Part shown: piece by piece, positions 46,201 to 53,858 of the stretch
Layout: the number at the start of each line of letters is the position of its first letter
Position numbering within the stretch: the first letter of the stretch is position 1
Assembly (NCBI GenBank): GCA_913777325.1
Contig: CAJYSA010000043.1
Span: 1-64,000 of the forward strand
Reading direction: 5' to 3'
DNA from: an uncultured Sphingomonas sp.
Lineage (GTDB): Bacteria > Pseudomonadota > Alphaproteobacteria > Sphingomonadales > Sphingomonadaceae
DNA: 64,000 nt
Position numbers and translations under genes: made by a program
The notes under the pieces: model-generated
Seen by the model: the letters and a program-made list of their open reading frames with translations, nothing else
What the model was told of the DNA's origin: nothing
Databases searched by the model: none

Positions 46201-46225
46201 GCAGCGACAATCGTGCCGTCCCCAT
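43205..46225 (-). CDS. Large TonB-dependent receptor (about 1000 residues)
   Basis: A 1006-residue receptor. The signal peptide MGTARLSLLGGAALAALMAP ends at AAYAQ; an Asn/Asp/Ser-rich linker precedes SDIVVTGTRIVRPN. The plug shows RLGVGRTLTLLNGQRM and GGASAVYGSDAVAGVVNFIL, the long-plug TBDR type found in Sphingomonadaceae and Xanthomonadaceae for peptides or oligosaccharides. The barrel contains several paired cysteines in extracellular loops (for example NYDGCNTSGQCPAI and KWECNGYFGFACGE) and ends TLRVGLTARL. It is the first gene of an operon with the metallopeptidase-like lipoprotein, so a peptide or glycopeptide ligand is a reasonable inference. Confidence 0.94.
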   Translation of the reverse strand: MGTARLSLLGGAALAALMAPAAYAQNNEQNEATASTSTDQGTSTISGAPAPDDDKNTDKSDIVVTGTRIVRPNMVSNAPITVVDETFLRERGLARVEDALSQIPQVTPMLGLQGNGWTAGRAGINLRRLGVGRTLTLLNGQRMDNDVGIVPGALIERIDVLTGGASAVYGSDAVAGVVNFILKRRFNGLTLDAEASGIQHHNDNATMLRIGQAAGYRRPADWFFGGGNFYASLAAGKDLFDHKVNISGFVTYKEAKPVRFSELDTTLCPLRVNPLNVEVFRNDTYACDGSTYNPYNRFSVNNVDYATARDGSRTFRPYDVNDETRVPRDNFIQRADRTVNAGGFVSADLFADVKFNGSFLFQHSRQKAEIAVTDAFYTGDVRINCDNPFMSAQQAQIICGAAAGTTALADPATVIVWKDNFIQKMQPMVWNWRASAAVSGTVIDSIRFEASYLRTRDIFRNSTTNTYTYDFDQFARSLQVRNVNGVPTCLAKIDGTDPACVPVDPFRTGGLTDAAFSYLTGTGRSWQQNDLTVLMGVLSGTLGDYGLTSPLATNGIGFALVAEQRNVRSQSRGSGVWDIWTQFDGRARVRELAGEIDIPLIEKRPFFHELSINGGYRISDYTTYEKLVHTWKVEGTWAPTEGLRFRGSYNRSLRVPVLERLEAENRYPNTFALDLCAPPRGNGANTVQRYTFDQCSIGMTRAQYDALTNYDGCNTSGQCPAILINGGNPTLQPERGRSITAGLVLQPAAVPGFSATVDWYSITIDGAFEWSRWWQAFDQCYNKKIEFWCGIYRRDPNSGQVKEIDARYSNSGQTKSRGVDVNLTYNLDPRRLGIADNAGTFNLNFNGTLATKLSRQFAPNTPKWECNGYFGFACGEPSPKWRHVASVNWALPWVKGGIGLTWRYTGSTKISKLSKDTVLAAQPRANNADTYPLFEKLPGFSYFDAAINVAVNKNLDLRFNVQNLLDKDPPMIGFDEFYSIGQDMNTFPAFYTVRGRTLRVGLTARL

Positions 46226-47003
46226 GTGCCCCGTCCCTGATGTTGTATTCTTATGTTCATGGTTGGATCATGATTCGGGATTGCCGTCAAGATATGGTAT
46301 ACAATTGGTGGCTAGAGGAAGGAGCGTGGCGTTGGCGGTGGATGTGACTGCCGGCTGATTTGCCACGACGCATCATCAGTACCGGGTCGTATATGGATAG
46401 CGCTATCATTCCAGCCGCGCACCAATCCTCACTCTCATCTGTATAGAAGAGGCGGGATAGCTTTATAGGGCGAGAGCAGTACAGTTGATGACGCTATCAG
46501 AACTATGATTTTGCTGGTGATATTTCAGTCTGTAGGTCATCCGGCCACCGAGATCCGGCACGATAACATAGATGTGTAACGTATACAAAACGGGAGCGGG
46601 CGCGCGTCAAGAGGTTTTTGCCTGCGGCTCTGCATTACGCCCCGACCTTTTGTCGTACTAATAAGATGACGTTGGTAGGAGTTGGTCGTTCCTGCCGGAG
46701 GTGCGTCATGCACACGCCAATCGCGGTGTTGAAGCAGCCGTCGTCACTCGGCATCGGGGGCAGGGCGGGCGACCGATCGCGCCGGAGTACGCGAGCCCAG
46801 CGGGACGATCAGATGTGTCGTGGCCGCGACCGACGCGCCGCTGGCGAGCCAAGCGTTCGAACGAGAAATTATCGGGCGTGTCAGGGGAAAGGCGCGGCGC
46901 GCGCGTGAATGCGCGCTCGTTGGCGACGGCTCGGGGAGCCGCCGCCATCGGTCGCGCGTCGCCGGCGCCGTGCCGCACGACCGTGAGCGGTCGGAAGGGG
47001 GGC
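46226..47003. other. Gene-free region upstream of the large TBDR
   Basis: No convincing gene is seen on either strand. The half nearest the TBDR (46226-46620) is clearly richer in A and T than the surroundings and holds GTATAC-centred motifs ATATGGTATACAATTG (46292-46307) and TAACGTATACAAAAC (46577-46591). On the minus strand a TTGACG hexamer lies just beyond the first motif. Near the GMC gene end, GCGCGC-GTGAAT-GCGCGC (46899-46916) could form a hairpin. The function of the right half is unknown. Confidence 0.4.
46292..46307. promoter_or_regulatory. GTATAC-centred operator-like site before the large TBDR
   Basis: ATATGGTATACAATTG is an imperfect palindrome resembling TTGGTATACCAA-type operators of the UxuR/ExuR branch of GntR regulators. 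It is 67 bases upstream of the TBDR start and next to a minus-strand TTGACG. The regulator is not in this window, so the assignment is only a suggestion. Confidence 0.35.
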
Positions 47004-48680
47004 CTAGATCACGCCCGCCTTCATCTGCTTGACCGCATGGTCCGCCGCGCGGGCGGTCATCGCCATGAACGTGAGCGACGGGTTGACGCACGACACGGAG
47101 GCCATTTGCGCGCCATCGGTGACGAACAGGTTCGCGGCATCATGCGCCTGGTTCCAGCCATTGAGGACGGATGTGTTGGGATCGCGTCCCATGCGCGCGC
47201 CCCCCATCTCATGGATCGCCTCGCCCGGAACGTGCTTGCCACGGCCGCCGGTGACGTTGGTCAGCCCGGCGCGGCGCAGCATCAGCTGTCCCTGCTCCAG
47301 CGCATCGTCCATCATCCGGATCTCGTTATCGCGGAACGTCACGTCGAAGCGGAGAAGCGGCGTGCCGAACCGGTCCGTCTTCGCGAAGTTCAGCATCACG
47401 CGATTGTCGTCATAGGGCAGGCACTCGCCGAACGCGCCCATCGAGAAGCGCCATGGACCATATTCGCGCATCCCGTGCTTCATGTCGGCGCCGAAGCCCT
47501 CCACCATCGCCGGCTGGCGGCTGGCGCCCCCCTGGTAGCCGTAGCCGCGCTTGAACGGCAGTTCCTCGGCGACGAGGTTGCGGAAGCGGGGCACGTAGAC
47601 GCCGCCGGGGCGCCGGCCATACTCGACCAGATCGGTCATGCCGGGGATCTCGCCCGACACGCCGACGCGGAAGATATGGTCCATCACCGCGCTGCCCAGC
47701 GCGCCGTTGGAATGGAACCAGCTGCGCTCGCTGTTGGGCGCCCGCGAATTGAGCAGGATGTGGAGGGAACTCATCGCGGAGGCGCACAGGAACACCATGC
47801 GCGCCTGCACCACCTCTGCCCGACCGGTGTTCGCATCGACCATCCGCACGCCCGTGACGCGCTTCTTCGCGGGATCGTATTCCAGGTTGGTCACCCAGGT
47901 ATCGGACCGCAGCGTGAGCCGGCCGGTGGCGCGCGCCGCGGGCAGGGTGACGGCCTGGGTCGAGAAATAGGCGCCGAAGCTGCATCCGTGGTGGCATTGC
48001 GCACGCTTCTGACAGCGCGTGCGGTTCTGTTCGGGCTTGTCCTCGGTGATGTTGCTGAGGCGGGCGTTGATGAGCTTGCGACCAGGAAACTCGCTCTCGA
48101 GCCGCCCCTTCAGCCACGTCTCCGCCACGTTCATAGGGAAGGGCGGCATGAACTCGCTATCGGGCAGATAGTCGAGGTTCTCCTTGCCGCCGGACACGCC
48201 GATATACTTCTCGACATAGCTGTACCAGGGCGCGACGTCGTCGTAGCGGATCGGCCAGTCGATGCCGACGCCTTCGCGCTTGTTCGCCTCGAAATCGGTG
48301 GGCGCCCAGCGGAAGCTCCACCGCCCCCAGGTCAGCGACTTGCCGCCGACCACCGAGGGGCGCACCCAGTTGAACTTGTTCGGTGCGTCGTAATCGTACG
48401 GGTTCAGGCGGTCGTTGATGAAGAACGGCTGGGTCGAGGGCGTCACCCACCCGTTGAGCGCGAAGTAATCGCTCTTCGCCAAGGCGGCGGGCATCCTGTC
48501 GCGCGCTGGAATCTCGAAGGCTGCCTTGCCGTCGAACGGATAGTCCTCGCCATGTTCGACCATGCGGCCACGGTCGACCATCAGGACGCGAAGCCCTTTT
48601 TCGGTAAGCTCCTTCGCGGCCCAGCCGCCGCTGACGCCGGAGCCGATGACGATTGCGTCGAAACGATCTGTTGCTGCCAT
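47004..48680 (-). CDS. GMC-family FAD oxidoreductase (sugar/gluconate dehydrogenase large subunit type)
   Basis: A 558-residue flavoprotein. The FAD dinucleotide motif VIGSGVSGGWAAKEL lies near residue 11; GGKSLTWGRWSFRW is the GMC signature region; the C-terminus has HEMGGARMGRDP and CVNPSLTFMAMTARAADH, the conserved catalytic/FAD-binding end seen in gluconate 2-dehydrogenase and glucoside 3-dehydrogenase large subunits. CQKRAQCHHGCSFGAY is a Cys/His-rich insert. There is no signal peptide; its neighbour has a twin-arginine signal, so the pair is probably exported together. It would oxidise a sugar or polyol in the periplasm. No cytochrome c subunit gene is adjacent. Confidence 0.92.
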   Translation of the reverse strand: MAATDRFDAIVIGSGVSGGWAAKELTEKGLRVLMVDRGRMVEHGEDYPFDGKAAFEIPARDRMPAALAKSDYFALNGWVTPSTQPFFINDRLNPYDYDAPNKFNWVRPSVVGGKSLTWGRWSFRWAPTDFEANKREGVGIDWPIRYDDVAPWYSYVEKYIGVSGGKENLDYLPDSEFMPPFPMNVAETWLKGRLESEFPGRKLINARLSNITEDKPEQNRTRCQKRAQCHHGCSFGAYFSTQAVTLPAARATGRLTLRSDTWVTNLEYDPAKKRVTGVRMVDANTGRAEVVQARMVFLCASAMSSLHILLNSRAPNSERSWFHSNGALGSAVMDHIFRVGVSGEIPGMTDLVEYGRRPGGVYVPRFRNLVAEELPFKRGYGYQGGASRQPAMVEGFGADMKHGMREYGPWRFSMGAFGECLPYDDNRVMLNFAKTDRFGTPLLRFDVTFRDNEIRMMDDALEQGQLMLRRAGLTNVTGGRGKHVPGEAIHEMGGARMGRDPNTSVLNGWNQAHDAANLFVTDGAQMASVSCVNPSLTFMAMTARAADHAVKQMKAGVI

Positions 48681-48739
48681 GATGGAATGTCCGCCGGATC
48701 GAGGGTCGGGGAAGGAAAGGGCGTCGGGAAGCGGGCCGG

Positions 48740-49297
48740 TCAGGCCGAGAAGATGCGCTTGACCTTCGCGTAGGGGTAGGCGCCGTCGTAGTCGCCGGGG
48801 ACCGGCAGATAGTGCCGCTCCTGCGTGATCCCGATTTCCGAGGTGTAATAGCCGGTGAGCACGAGCTGCTTGAAGGCCGGGAAGAAGCCCGTCGCGCCGG
48901 GCAGCCGGTCGTTCATCGCCAGCGTCAGCAGCGCGTCCTGCTGCGCGGCGGTCGCTTTCGCGGCGGCGCGGCGATAATCGGCCATGCTGCGTGCGTCGAT
49001 CGCGGCGAGGCCGCCGAGGATCGTCGCGCGGTCGTCGTCGACCGCCCAGTCCCCCAGCATGTGCTCGATATAGTCCGGCACCCCCGCCGCGATCGCGCCA
49101 GGCGTGTCGGTGGTGGGGATCACGCGCTCGCTGAGCGCCGCGACCAGCGCGCGCTGCGCCGGGGTGAAGACGCGCGCGGGCGCGCCGGTGTTGATGACAG
49201 GGTTGGGCTGGTACGCCGCCGCGCGCGCGAGCGGGGCGAACACATTGGCGCCGAACGCGGCTACCATCCCGGCCAATGCCTCACGACGGTCGATCAT
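48740..49297 (-). CDS. Gluconate 2-dehydrogenase subunit 3-like Tat-exported partner
   Basis: A 185-residue protein with a short twin-arginine N-terminus (MIDRREALAGMVAAFGANVF) ending near APLARAAA, then a helical domain with FTPAQRALVAALSERVIPTTDTPGA, the signature of the gluconate 2-dehydrogenase subunit 3 family. The C-terminal part contains YTSEIGITQERHYLPVPGDYDG. In related complexes it acts as chaperone and Tat 'hitch-hiker' carrier for the flavin subunit. It starts the operon and precedes the GMC gene by 59 bases. Confidence 0.9.
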   Translation of the reverse strand: MIDRREALAGMVAAFGANVFAPLARAAAYQPNPVINTGAPARVFTPAQRALVAALSERVIPTTDTPGAIAAGVPDYIEHMLGDWAVDDDRATILGGLAAIDARSMADYRRAAAKATAAQQDALLTLAMNDRLPGATGFFPAFKQLVLTGYYTSEIGITQERHYLPVPGDYDGAYPYAKVKRIFSA

Positions 49298-49373
49298 CGT
49301 GCCGCCCCGCGTCCGCGACGTGCATGAGCCTTGCCCATCTCACTCCCCCAACCCATTGAAGATTATGGTAGGA

Positions 49374-49401
49374 GTTATTCACATCGGCGGGGCGACGTCA
49401 A
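49374..49401 (-). promoter_or_regulatory. Candidate promoter of the GMC operon
   Basis: Reading leftward, TTGACG (49401-49396) and AATAAC (49379-49374) are separated by 16 bases and lie about 77 bases before the start codon. Both hexamers match the sigma-70 consensus at four or more positions. The -10 lies in the short A/T-rich patch that also contains GGTAGGAGTT. Confidence 0.4.
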
Positions 49402-49430
49402 CGCGTGGATGGTCGTAGAGGCGGGCGCCC

Positions 49431-50549
49431 TCACGGTTTGATCGTGCATGCTCCCGCGACGCGCAGGGGATCGCAGCGCGTGGTGACGCCGCCGGGCAGC
49501 GTGACCGTGTATCGCAGCCCGAGTGGATCGGGCGCGCCGGGATAATAATCCGTGCTGACCGCCTGTGCCCCGCTGTCGAAGGCGGCGCGCGCTTTAGACA
49601 GATCGTGCGCGCGCGCCTCGACGGTGTTGGCGTCGGTGCGCGTCCGCACGATCACACCGTCGGCGACCAGGCGACGGATCCGCACGGCATCCGCGACCGG
49701 ATCCTGGACGATCTGGACCGCGGCATCGGGATCGGCATCGTCGTACCAGCCGAACATCGCGCGACCGCGCAGCCCCGGATGGCCGCGGCGATAAGCCTCC
49801 GACACCGGACGGCGCACGTCGAACAGGATGTAGATCCGGCCACGCGCCGCCGACAGCGCGGGCCAGCCGTGCGTGCGGATCGCATCGGCGAGCGTCGGGG
49901 CGCCGCCACGGACCTGATCGGGCGTAAGCAGTCGTTTCGCCGGGATCGCGTGCCGAATTTCGGCATCGAGCTGATCGAGAAGCGCCGGATTATCGAGCGG
50001 CAACGGTGCGGTCACATCGCGACTGTCGGGGGTGTCGGCGGCGTTGATCGTCACCATGATCGGCAGGTGATGCGGGTGTGCCCGCGACCAGGCGTCGATC
50101 TCGCCCAGGCAGCGGACCAGCGTGACGCATCCGGAAAGGTAGTCCACGTCCGGGATGTGCAGCACCTTGAACCCGGGGCGTTCCATCGCGCGGCGATCGA
50201 ACCCGGTATGTTCGCCGGCCGCGATCGCGAGCCGCTCCCCCTTCGGATCCGCGTAGCGACCGCCCGCCGGGTCGGCGAAGATGTCGATCTCCAACTGGCG
50301 GACGCCGTGGTCGAGCTGCCGGGCGAGCGGGAGGTGGTAGTAATCGAGCGCCTCGGCCAGCTTCGGGTCGCGACGGCGAAGCTCCGCCATGACGGGCGAG
50401 GGGATGCGCGCCTTGAAGCTGTTGTGCGACCCGAGCACCTGGATGTCGTTCATCCGGAGCGCCGGACGCGGCGACGGTGCCGGCGCTGGGACCGGGGAGG
50501 CGGCGGCCACGAGGACCGCCGCCAACGTTGCAAGGAGCGCCTGGCCCAT
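49431..50549 (-). CDS. Secreted Ca2+-dependent phosphoinositide-type phospholipase C
   Basis: A 372-residue protein with a signal peptide followed by a Pro/Ala linker. The catalytic TIM-barrel shows the first catalytic His in LGSHNSFK (His42), ligands E87 and D89 in HGVRQLEIDIFAD, and the second His in KVLHIPDVDYLSGC (His131). This is the pattern of Ca2+-dependent phosphatidylinositol-specific phospholipase C1-like proteins. It would cleave phosphoinositides or related phosphodiesters. The start ATG overlaps the stop of the upstream TBDR gene by one base (TGATG), so translation is coupled and the enzyme and receptor probably work on the same substrate. The exact substrate is unknown. Confidence 0.88.
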   Translation of the reverse strand: MGQALLATLAAVLVAAASPVPAPAPSPRPALRMNDIQVLGSHNSFKARIPSPVMAELRRRDPKLAEALDYYHLPLARQLDHGVRQLEIDIFADPAGGRYADPKGERLAIAAGEHTGFDRRAMERPGFKVLHIPDVDYLSGCVTLVRCLGEIDAWSRAHPHHLPIMVTINAADTPDSRDVTAPLPLDNPALLDQLDAEIRHAIPAKRLLTPDQVRGGAPTLADAIRTHGWPALSAARGRIYILFDVRRPVSEAYRRGHPGLRGRAMFGWYDDADPDAAVQIVQDPVADAVRIRRLVADGVIVRTRTDANTVEARAHDLSKARAAFDSGAQAVSTDYYPGAPDPLGLRYTVTLPGGVTTRCDPLRVAGACTIKP

Positions 50550-53269
50550 CAGAACTCCGCCCGGATGCCGAACAGGATCGTGCGACCGTAGTAATTGATC
50601 TCGCCGAACCGCAGACCGTTGTCGTTATAAGTGTTCTGTCGCGCGCCGGCGATATTGATCCCCTCCAGGCTGAGCGTCAGCTGATCGGTGGCGCGAACCG
50701 AGAGCTGACCATCCAGCGAGCCGAAGGCGGCGACATAGGTCGGCGCCTGCACCGTGCTGCCGGTGCTCGACAGATATTTGTCGCGCCAGACGTAGGAGAG
50801 GCGCGCCGACAACGGCCCCTTGTCGTAGAAGCCGACCAGGTTGAAGCTGTTCTTCGACAGGCCGATCAATTGATCTTTGATCGTCCGGGAGCCGGCGGTG
50901 TAGTCCGCCTTCACCTCGGTGTGGGTGTACGACCCTTGCACGCCGAAGCCATCGAACGGCGCCGGCAGGAAGGTGAAGACCTGGCTGTAGGCCGCCTCCG
51001 CGCCGTAGACCTTCGCGTTGCCGCCGTTGATCGAGCTGGACAGGCGCACCGTGCCGCGGTTCGGAATGTTGATCTCCGTGTTCGACTGCGTGATGTAGTC
51101 GTCCATCGCCTTGTAGAAGACCGCGCCCGACAGCAGGCCCGACGGCGCGAAATACCATTCCAGCGATCCGTCGAACTGCGTGGCGAGGAACGGCACGAGC
51201 TGAGGGTTGCCGCCGCTGGCCGTCTGTGCGTCGGTCGACACCGTGATGCGCGGCGCGGTGTCGGTGACGTTCGGACGGGTGAGGACGCGGCTGGCGGCCA
51301 GACGCCCGATCAGCTTCTGCGTCAGATCGGCGCGCAGATTGAAGCTGGGCAGGACGTTGTTGAACGTCTTGGGATAGCTGACCGCCTGCGGCACCTGCGT
51401 GCCGTCCGCGATCGGGACGCCGTCGATGACGAGCCCCTTGGCCGGAACGATGAGCGTGCCGCTGGCGACCTGATCGGTGTGGACGTAGCGTACGCCGACA
51501 TTGCCGCTGACCGGCACCGACCCCGCATCGAACTGGTAATCGGCGCGGACATAGGCGGCGGCGATCTTCTCGCTCACGACGAAGGACGAGCGACGGTCAC
51601 CCAGCGACAGCGGCGTGGCCGCGACGGCGGGGGTGAAGAAGTCCCCGATATAGGCCTGCGTCACCGGCACCAGCCAGTTGCGGAAGGCGTTGCCGCCGAC
51701 ACCCTTCAGGAAGTCGTCATACGGCAATTGCTGGTAGGCGCTCGAGCCGAGGCTGGTCAGCGGCTGGTTCGTCGCCGTGTCGATCAGATAGTCGCGGCGG
51801 AAATAGTCGCGCTTGCGCCAGTGATATTCGCCACCCGCCGCCAGCTTCGACAGGAAGCCGTCGAAGTCGTGGCCGACATCCAGCCGCGAGAAGACGTCCC
51901 AGTCCTTGCTGTCCTTGGGCGCGATGTTGAATTGGTAGAGGCGGTAGTTCGCCGGGTTGGTGACGTCGACCGGCGTCGTGAAGGTCGGCATCGTCTGATA
52001 GCCGGCCGAAGCGTCGTAGCTGAGCGGCGCGATGAAATAGGCGCGGCTGCGCACCGTGCCGGTGCGGTAATCGGGGTGGTAGCTGTGCGCGGCCGACCAG
52101 TTGACGTTGGCGGTCACATGCCAGCGGTCCGGGTTCCACGCCTGCTTCAGGCCCACCGTGAGCAAGTCGTGGCGGTTGAGGCTGTATTCGCGCGACGCCA
52201 TGAAGCGCGCGTTGTTGATCGTCGCCTTGGTGATCGTGTCGCCGACGACGGTGTAGCCGGGCTGCAGCACGGTCGGCAATTGCTTGACGCCGCCGATCGT
52301 GACGTTGACGTCATCGGGGTAGATGTCGAGGCCGAATTCGTCATAGGCGACGTCCAGCCGGGTCGCGACCACGTCCAGCGTCGTCTCCAGCTCCGGCGTC
52401 GGCGCCCATTGCGCCGAGACGATGCCCGAGACACGCTTGCGGTCCTCGGTCTCCACGGTGGGGCGGGTGCGGGTCGGCGAATAGAGACCGGTCGGCGCGC
52501 CGCCGCGAGCGGCATCGGTATAGCGGTTGAGCAGCCAGCCGAAGTTCATGAACCGGTCGTTGCGGACCGTCTTGCCCCAATATTGCGCGCCCGCCAGGAT
52601 GCCGAAGGTGCCGTCGGCATTCTTCGCGCTGGTCAGGACGGTGACGTTCGGGCGCACCTTGTCGGTCTGGGTGGTGTAGGTGCCGCGCAGGTTGATCGTC
52701 GTCTTCGTGCCGACGTCGAGCGGGTGGAAGGTCTTCACGTCGATATTGCCGCCCAGAGCGCCTTCGCTCATGTCGGCGGTTGGCGTCTTCACCACGTCGA
52801 TGCTGGAGGTGAATTCCGCCGGCAGCATTTCGAACCGGAACTGGCGCCCCGCCGCGCCGCCGTTCTCGATGAGGTCGTTGAGCGCGATCGTGCGCCCGTT
52901 CATCAAGGTGTTCTGGAATTGCGGCCCCAGCCCGCGCACGCTGACGTACAGTCCCTCGCCGCGCGGGCGCGTGATCGCGACGCCCGGAACGAGTTGCAGC
53001 GCCTCCGCGACGTTCTGCGTCGGGAATTTGCCGATGTCGGTCGAGCTGATCGAATCCACGCCGTAGGCGGCGCGGCGCTTCGTCTCGATCCCGGCGGCCA
53101 GACTGCGTGCGTAGGTGCCGTTGACCACCACCTCCTCGCCCTCGTCATTGGCGGCGACGGCCAGCGCGGTGGCGGGAGGCACGGTCGATTGCGCCTGCGC
53201 CACCGCGGCGAACGCGGTGGACAACATAAGCGTCATCGTGGCCTGAAACAGGCGGGAGGAATTAAGCAT
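50549..53269 (-). CDS. TonB-dependent receptor coupled to phospholipase C
   Basis: A 906-residue receptor. The signal peptide (MLNSSRLFQATMTLMLSTAF) ends at AVAQAQ; a TonB-box-like EEVVVNGTYARSL precedes the plug with RRAAYGVDSISSTDIGKFP, PRGEGLYVSVRGLGPQFQNT and SEGALGGNIDVKTF, a pattern of the IPR010104-like subgroup (TonB-dependent receptors of Caulobacter and Sphingomonas) often tied to glycan or phosphate-ester use. The barrel ends YGRTILFGIRAEF with the terminal Phe. It is translationally coupled with the phospholipase C gene. Inference: it imports inositol phosphates, glycerophospho-compounds or the lipid itself. Confidence 0.93.
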   Translation of the reverse strand: MLNSSRLFQATMTLMLSTAFAAVAQAQSTVPPATALAVAANDEGEEVVVNGTYARSLAAGIETKRRAAYGVDSISSTDIGKFPTQNVAEALQLVPGVAITRPRGEGLYVSVRGLGPQFQNTLMNGRTIALNDLIENGGAAGRQFRFEMLPAEFTSSIDVVKTPTADMSEGALGGNIDVKTFHPLDVGTKTTINLRGTYTTQTDKVRPNVTVLTSAKNADGTFGILAGAQYWGKTVRNDRFMNFGWLLNRYTDAARGGAPTGLYSPTRTRPTVETEDRKRVSGIVSAQWAPTPELETTLDVVATRLDVAYDEFGLDIYPDDVNVTIGGVKQLPTVLQPGYTVVGDTITKATINNARFMASREYSLNRHDLLTVGLKQAWNPDRWHVTANVNWSAAHSYHPDYRTGTVRSRAYFIAPLSYDASAGYQTMPTFTTPVDVTNPANYRLYQFNIAPKDSKDWDVFSRLDVGHDFDGFLSKLAAGGEYHWRKRDYFRRDYLIDTATNQPLTSLGSSAYQQLPYDDFLKGVGGNAFRNWLVPVTQAYIGDFFTPAVAATPLSLGDRRSSFVVSEKIAAAYVRADYQFDAGSVPVSGNVGVRYVHTDQVASGTLIVPAKGLVIDGVPIADGTQVPQAVSYPKTFNNVLPSFNLRADLTQKLIGRLAASRVLTRPNVTDTAPRITVSTDAQTASGGNPQLVPFLATQFDGSLEWYFAPSGLLSGAVFYKAMDDYITQSNTEINIPNRGTVRLSSSINGGNAKVYGAEAAYSQVFTFLPAPFDGFGVQGSYTHTEVKADYTAGSRTIKDQLIGLSKNSFNLVGFYDKGPLSARLSYVWRDKYLSSTGSTVQAPTYVAAFGSLDGQLSVRATDQLTLSLEGINIAGARQNTYNDNGLRFGEINYYGRTILFGIRAEF

Positions 53270-53369
53270 GAAGAGAACCCCGAAGCGGATATTTTGTTAT
53301 GTGGGGCGCGCTTAGAGTGGCTCTATGTAAATTCGGCGATGCTTTTGCGACGCATGGATGACAATCGAT

Positions 53370-53831
53370 TTAAGTCCGGTGCAGCGTTGCCGTACCGCCG
53401 GGCAAGGCCGCGGTGGCGACGGCTCCGCTCCGCTCCCAGCTGAATAGCGCCAGCGTGCGCCGGTCGGCGGCGGCGAGCGCGACCCCCTCGGGCGTCGGCC
53501 GCCACGCGACCGCTTCGGGAACGACGCCCGCCAGGCACGCGGAGGGATCGACGATTGTCCAGCCATTCGCGGACTCGATCCGCTGCATGGCGAACGTCAC
53601 CGCGCATTGAGTGTTTGCGGTCTTCACCACCCAATGTCCCGCCAGTTCAGTTGCTTCGCGCATCATCGGGCTGCCGCTCTCCTGCGGCACTTCACCGTTT
53701 TCATGTGTCATTGTGTTTCCCGCGTGTGTGCCGGACATTGCTTCACAAGGTGTGATTGTAAAAAAGGTTAGGCCGACGAGGCAGAAGGTCAGACTTGTAG
53801 AACAGGCACAGCGCCAAGCGCTCGTCGACAT
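53370..53831 (-). CDS. Metalloprotease inhibitor, AprI/Inh family
   Basis: A 153-residue secreted protein. The start at 53831 gives a hydrophobic signal peptide (SLTFCLVGLTFFTITPCEA) with cleavage near residue 31; ATGs at 53738 and 53711 are alternatives but lose the signal. The mature part has the Inh core LAGHWVVKTANTQCAVTF and WTIVDPSACLAGV, with Cys76 and Cys99 in the positions of the family's conserved disulfide, and ends with a short beta-rich tail ALPGGTATLHRT. Inh proteins sit in the periplasm and block serralysins by inserting their N-terminus into the active site. The adjacent divergent gene is a serralysin, which supports the call. No strong ribosome site is present. Confidence 0.85.
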   Translation of the reverse strand: MSTSAWRCACSTSLTFCLVGLTFFTITPCEAMSGTHAGNTMTHENGEVPQESGSPMMREATELAGHWVVKTANTQCAVTFAMQRIESANGWTIVDPSACLAGVVPEAVAWRPTPEGVALAAADRRTLALFSWERSGAVATAALPGGTATLHRT

Positions 53832-53858
53832 CGGGTTGCAATCAAATGGAGGCGTTCT

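Noticed and set aside
44642..46240. A 532-codon plus-strand frame opposite the 1006-residue TBDR
   Set aside because: Antisense shadow of a TBDR with signal peptide, plug and barrel motifs.
46701..48773. A 690-codon plus-strand frame opposite the GMC oxidoreductase
   Set aside because: It is antisense to a well-defined flavoprotein and has no start signal or domain.
50477..53443. A 988-codon plus-strand frame opposite the phospholipase-coupled TBDR
   Set aside because: The minus-strand reading contains complete TBDR motifs; this frame is Arg/Val/Asp-rich noise.
53312..53634. Two short minus-strand frames over the inhibitor gene
   Set aside because: The third frame encodes the Inh-family protein with its conserved Cys pair and signal peptide; the others have no features.
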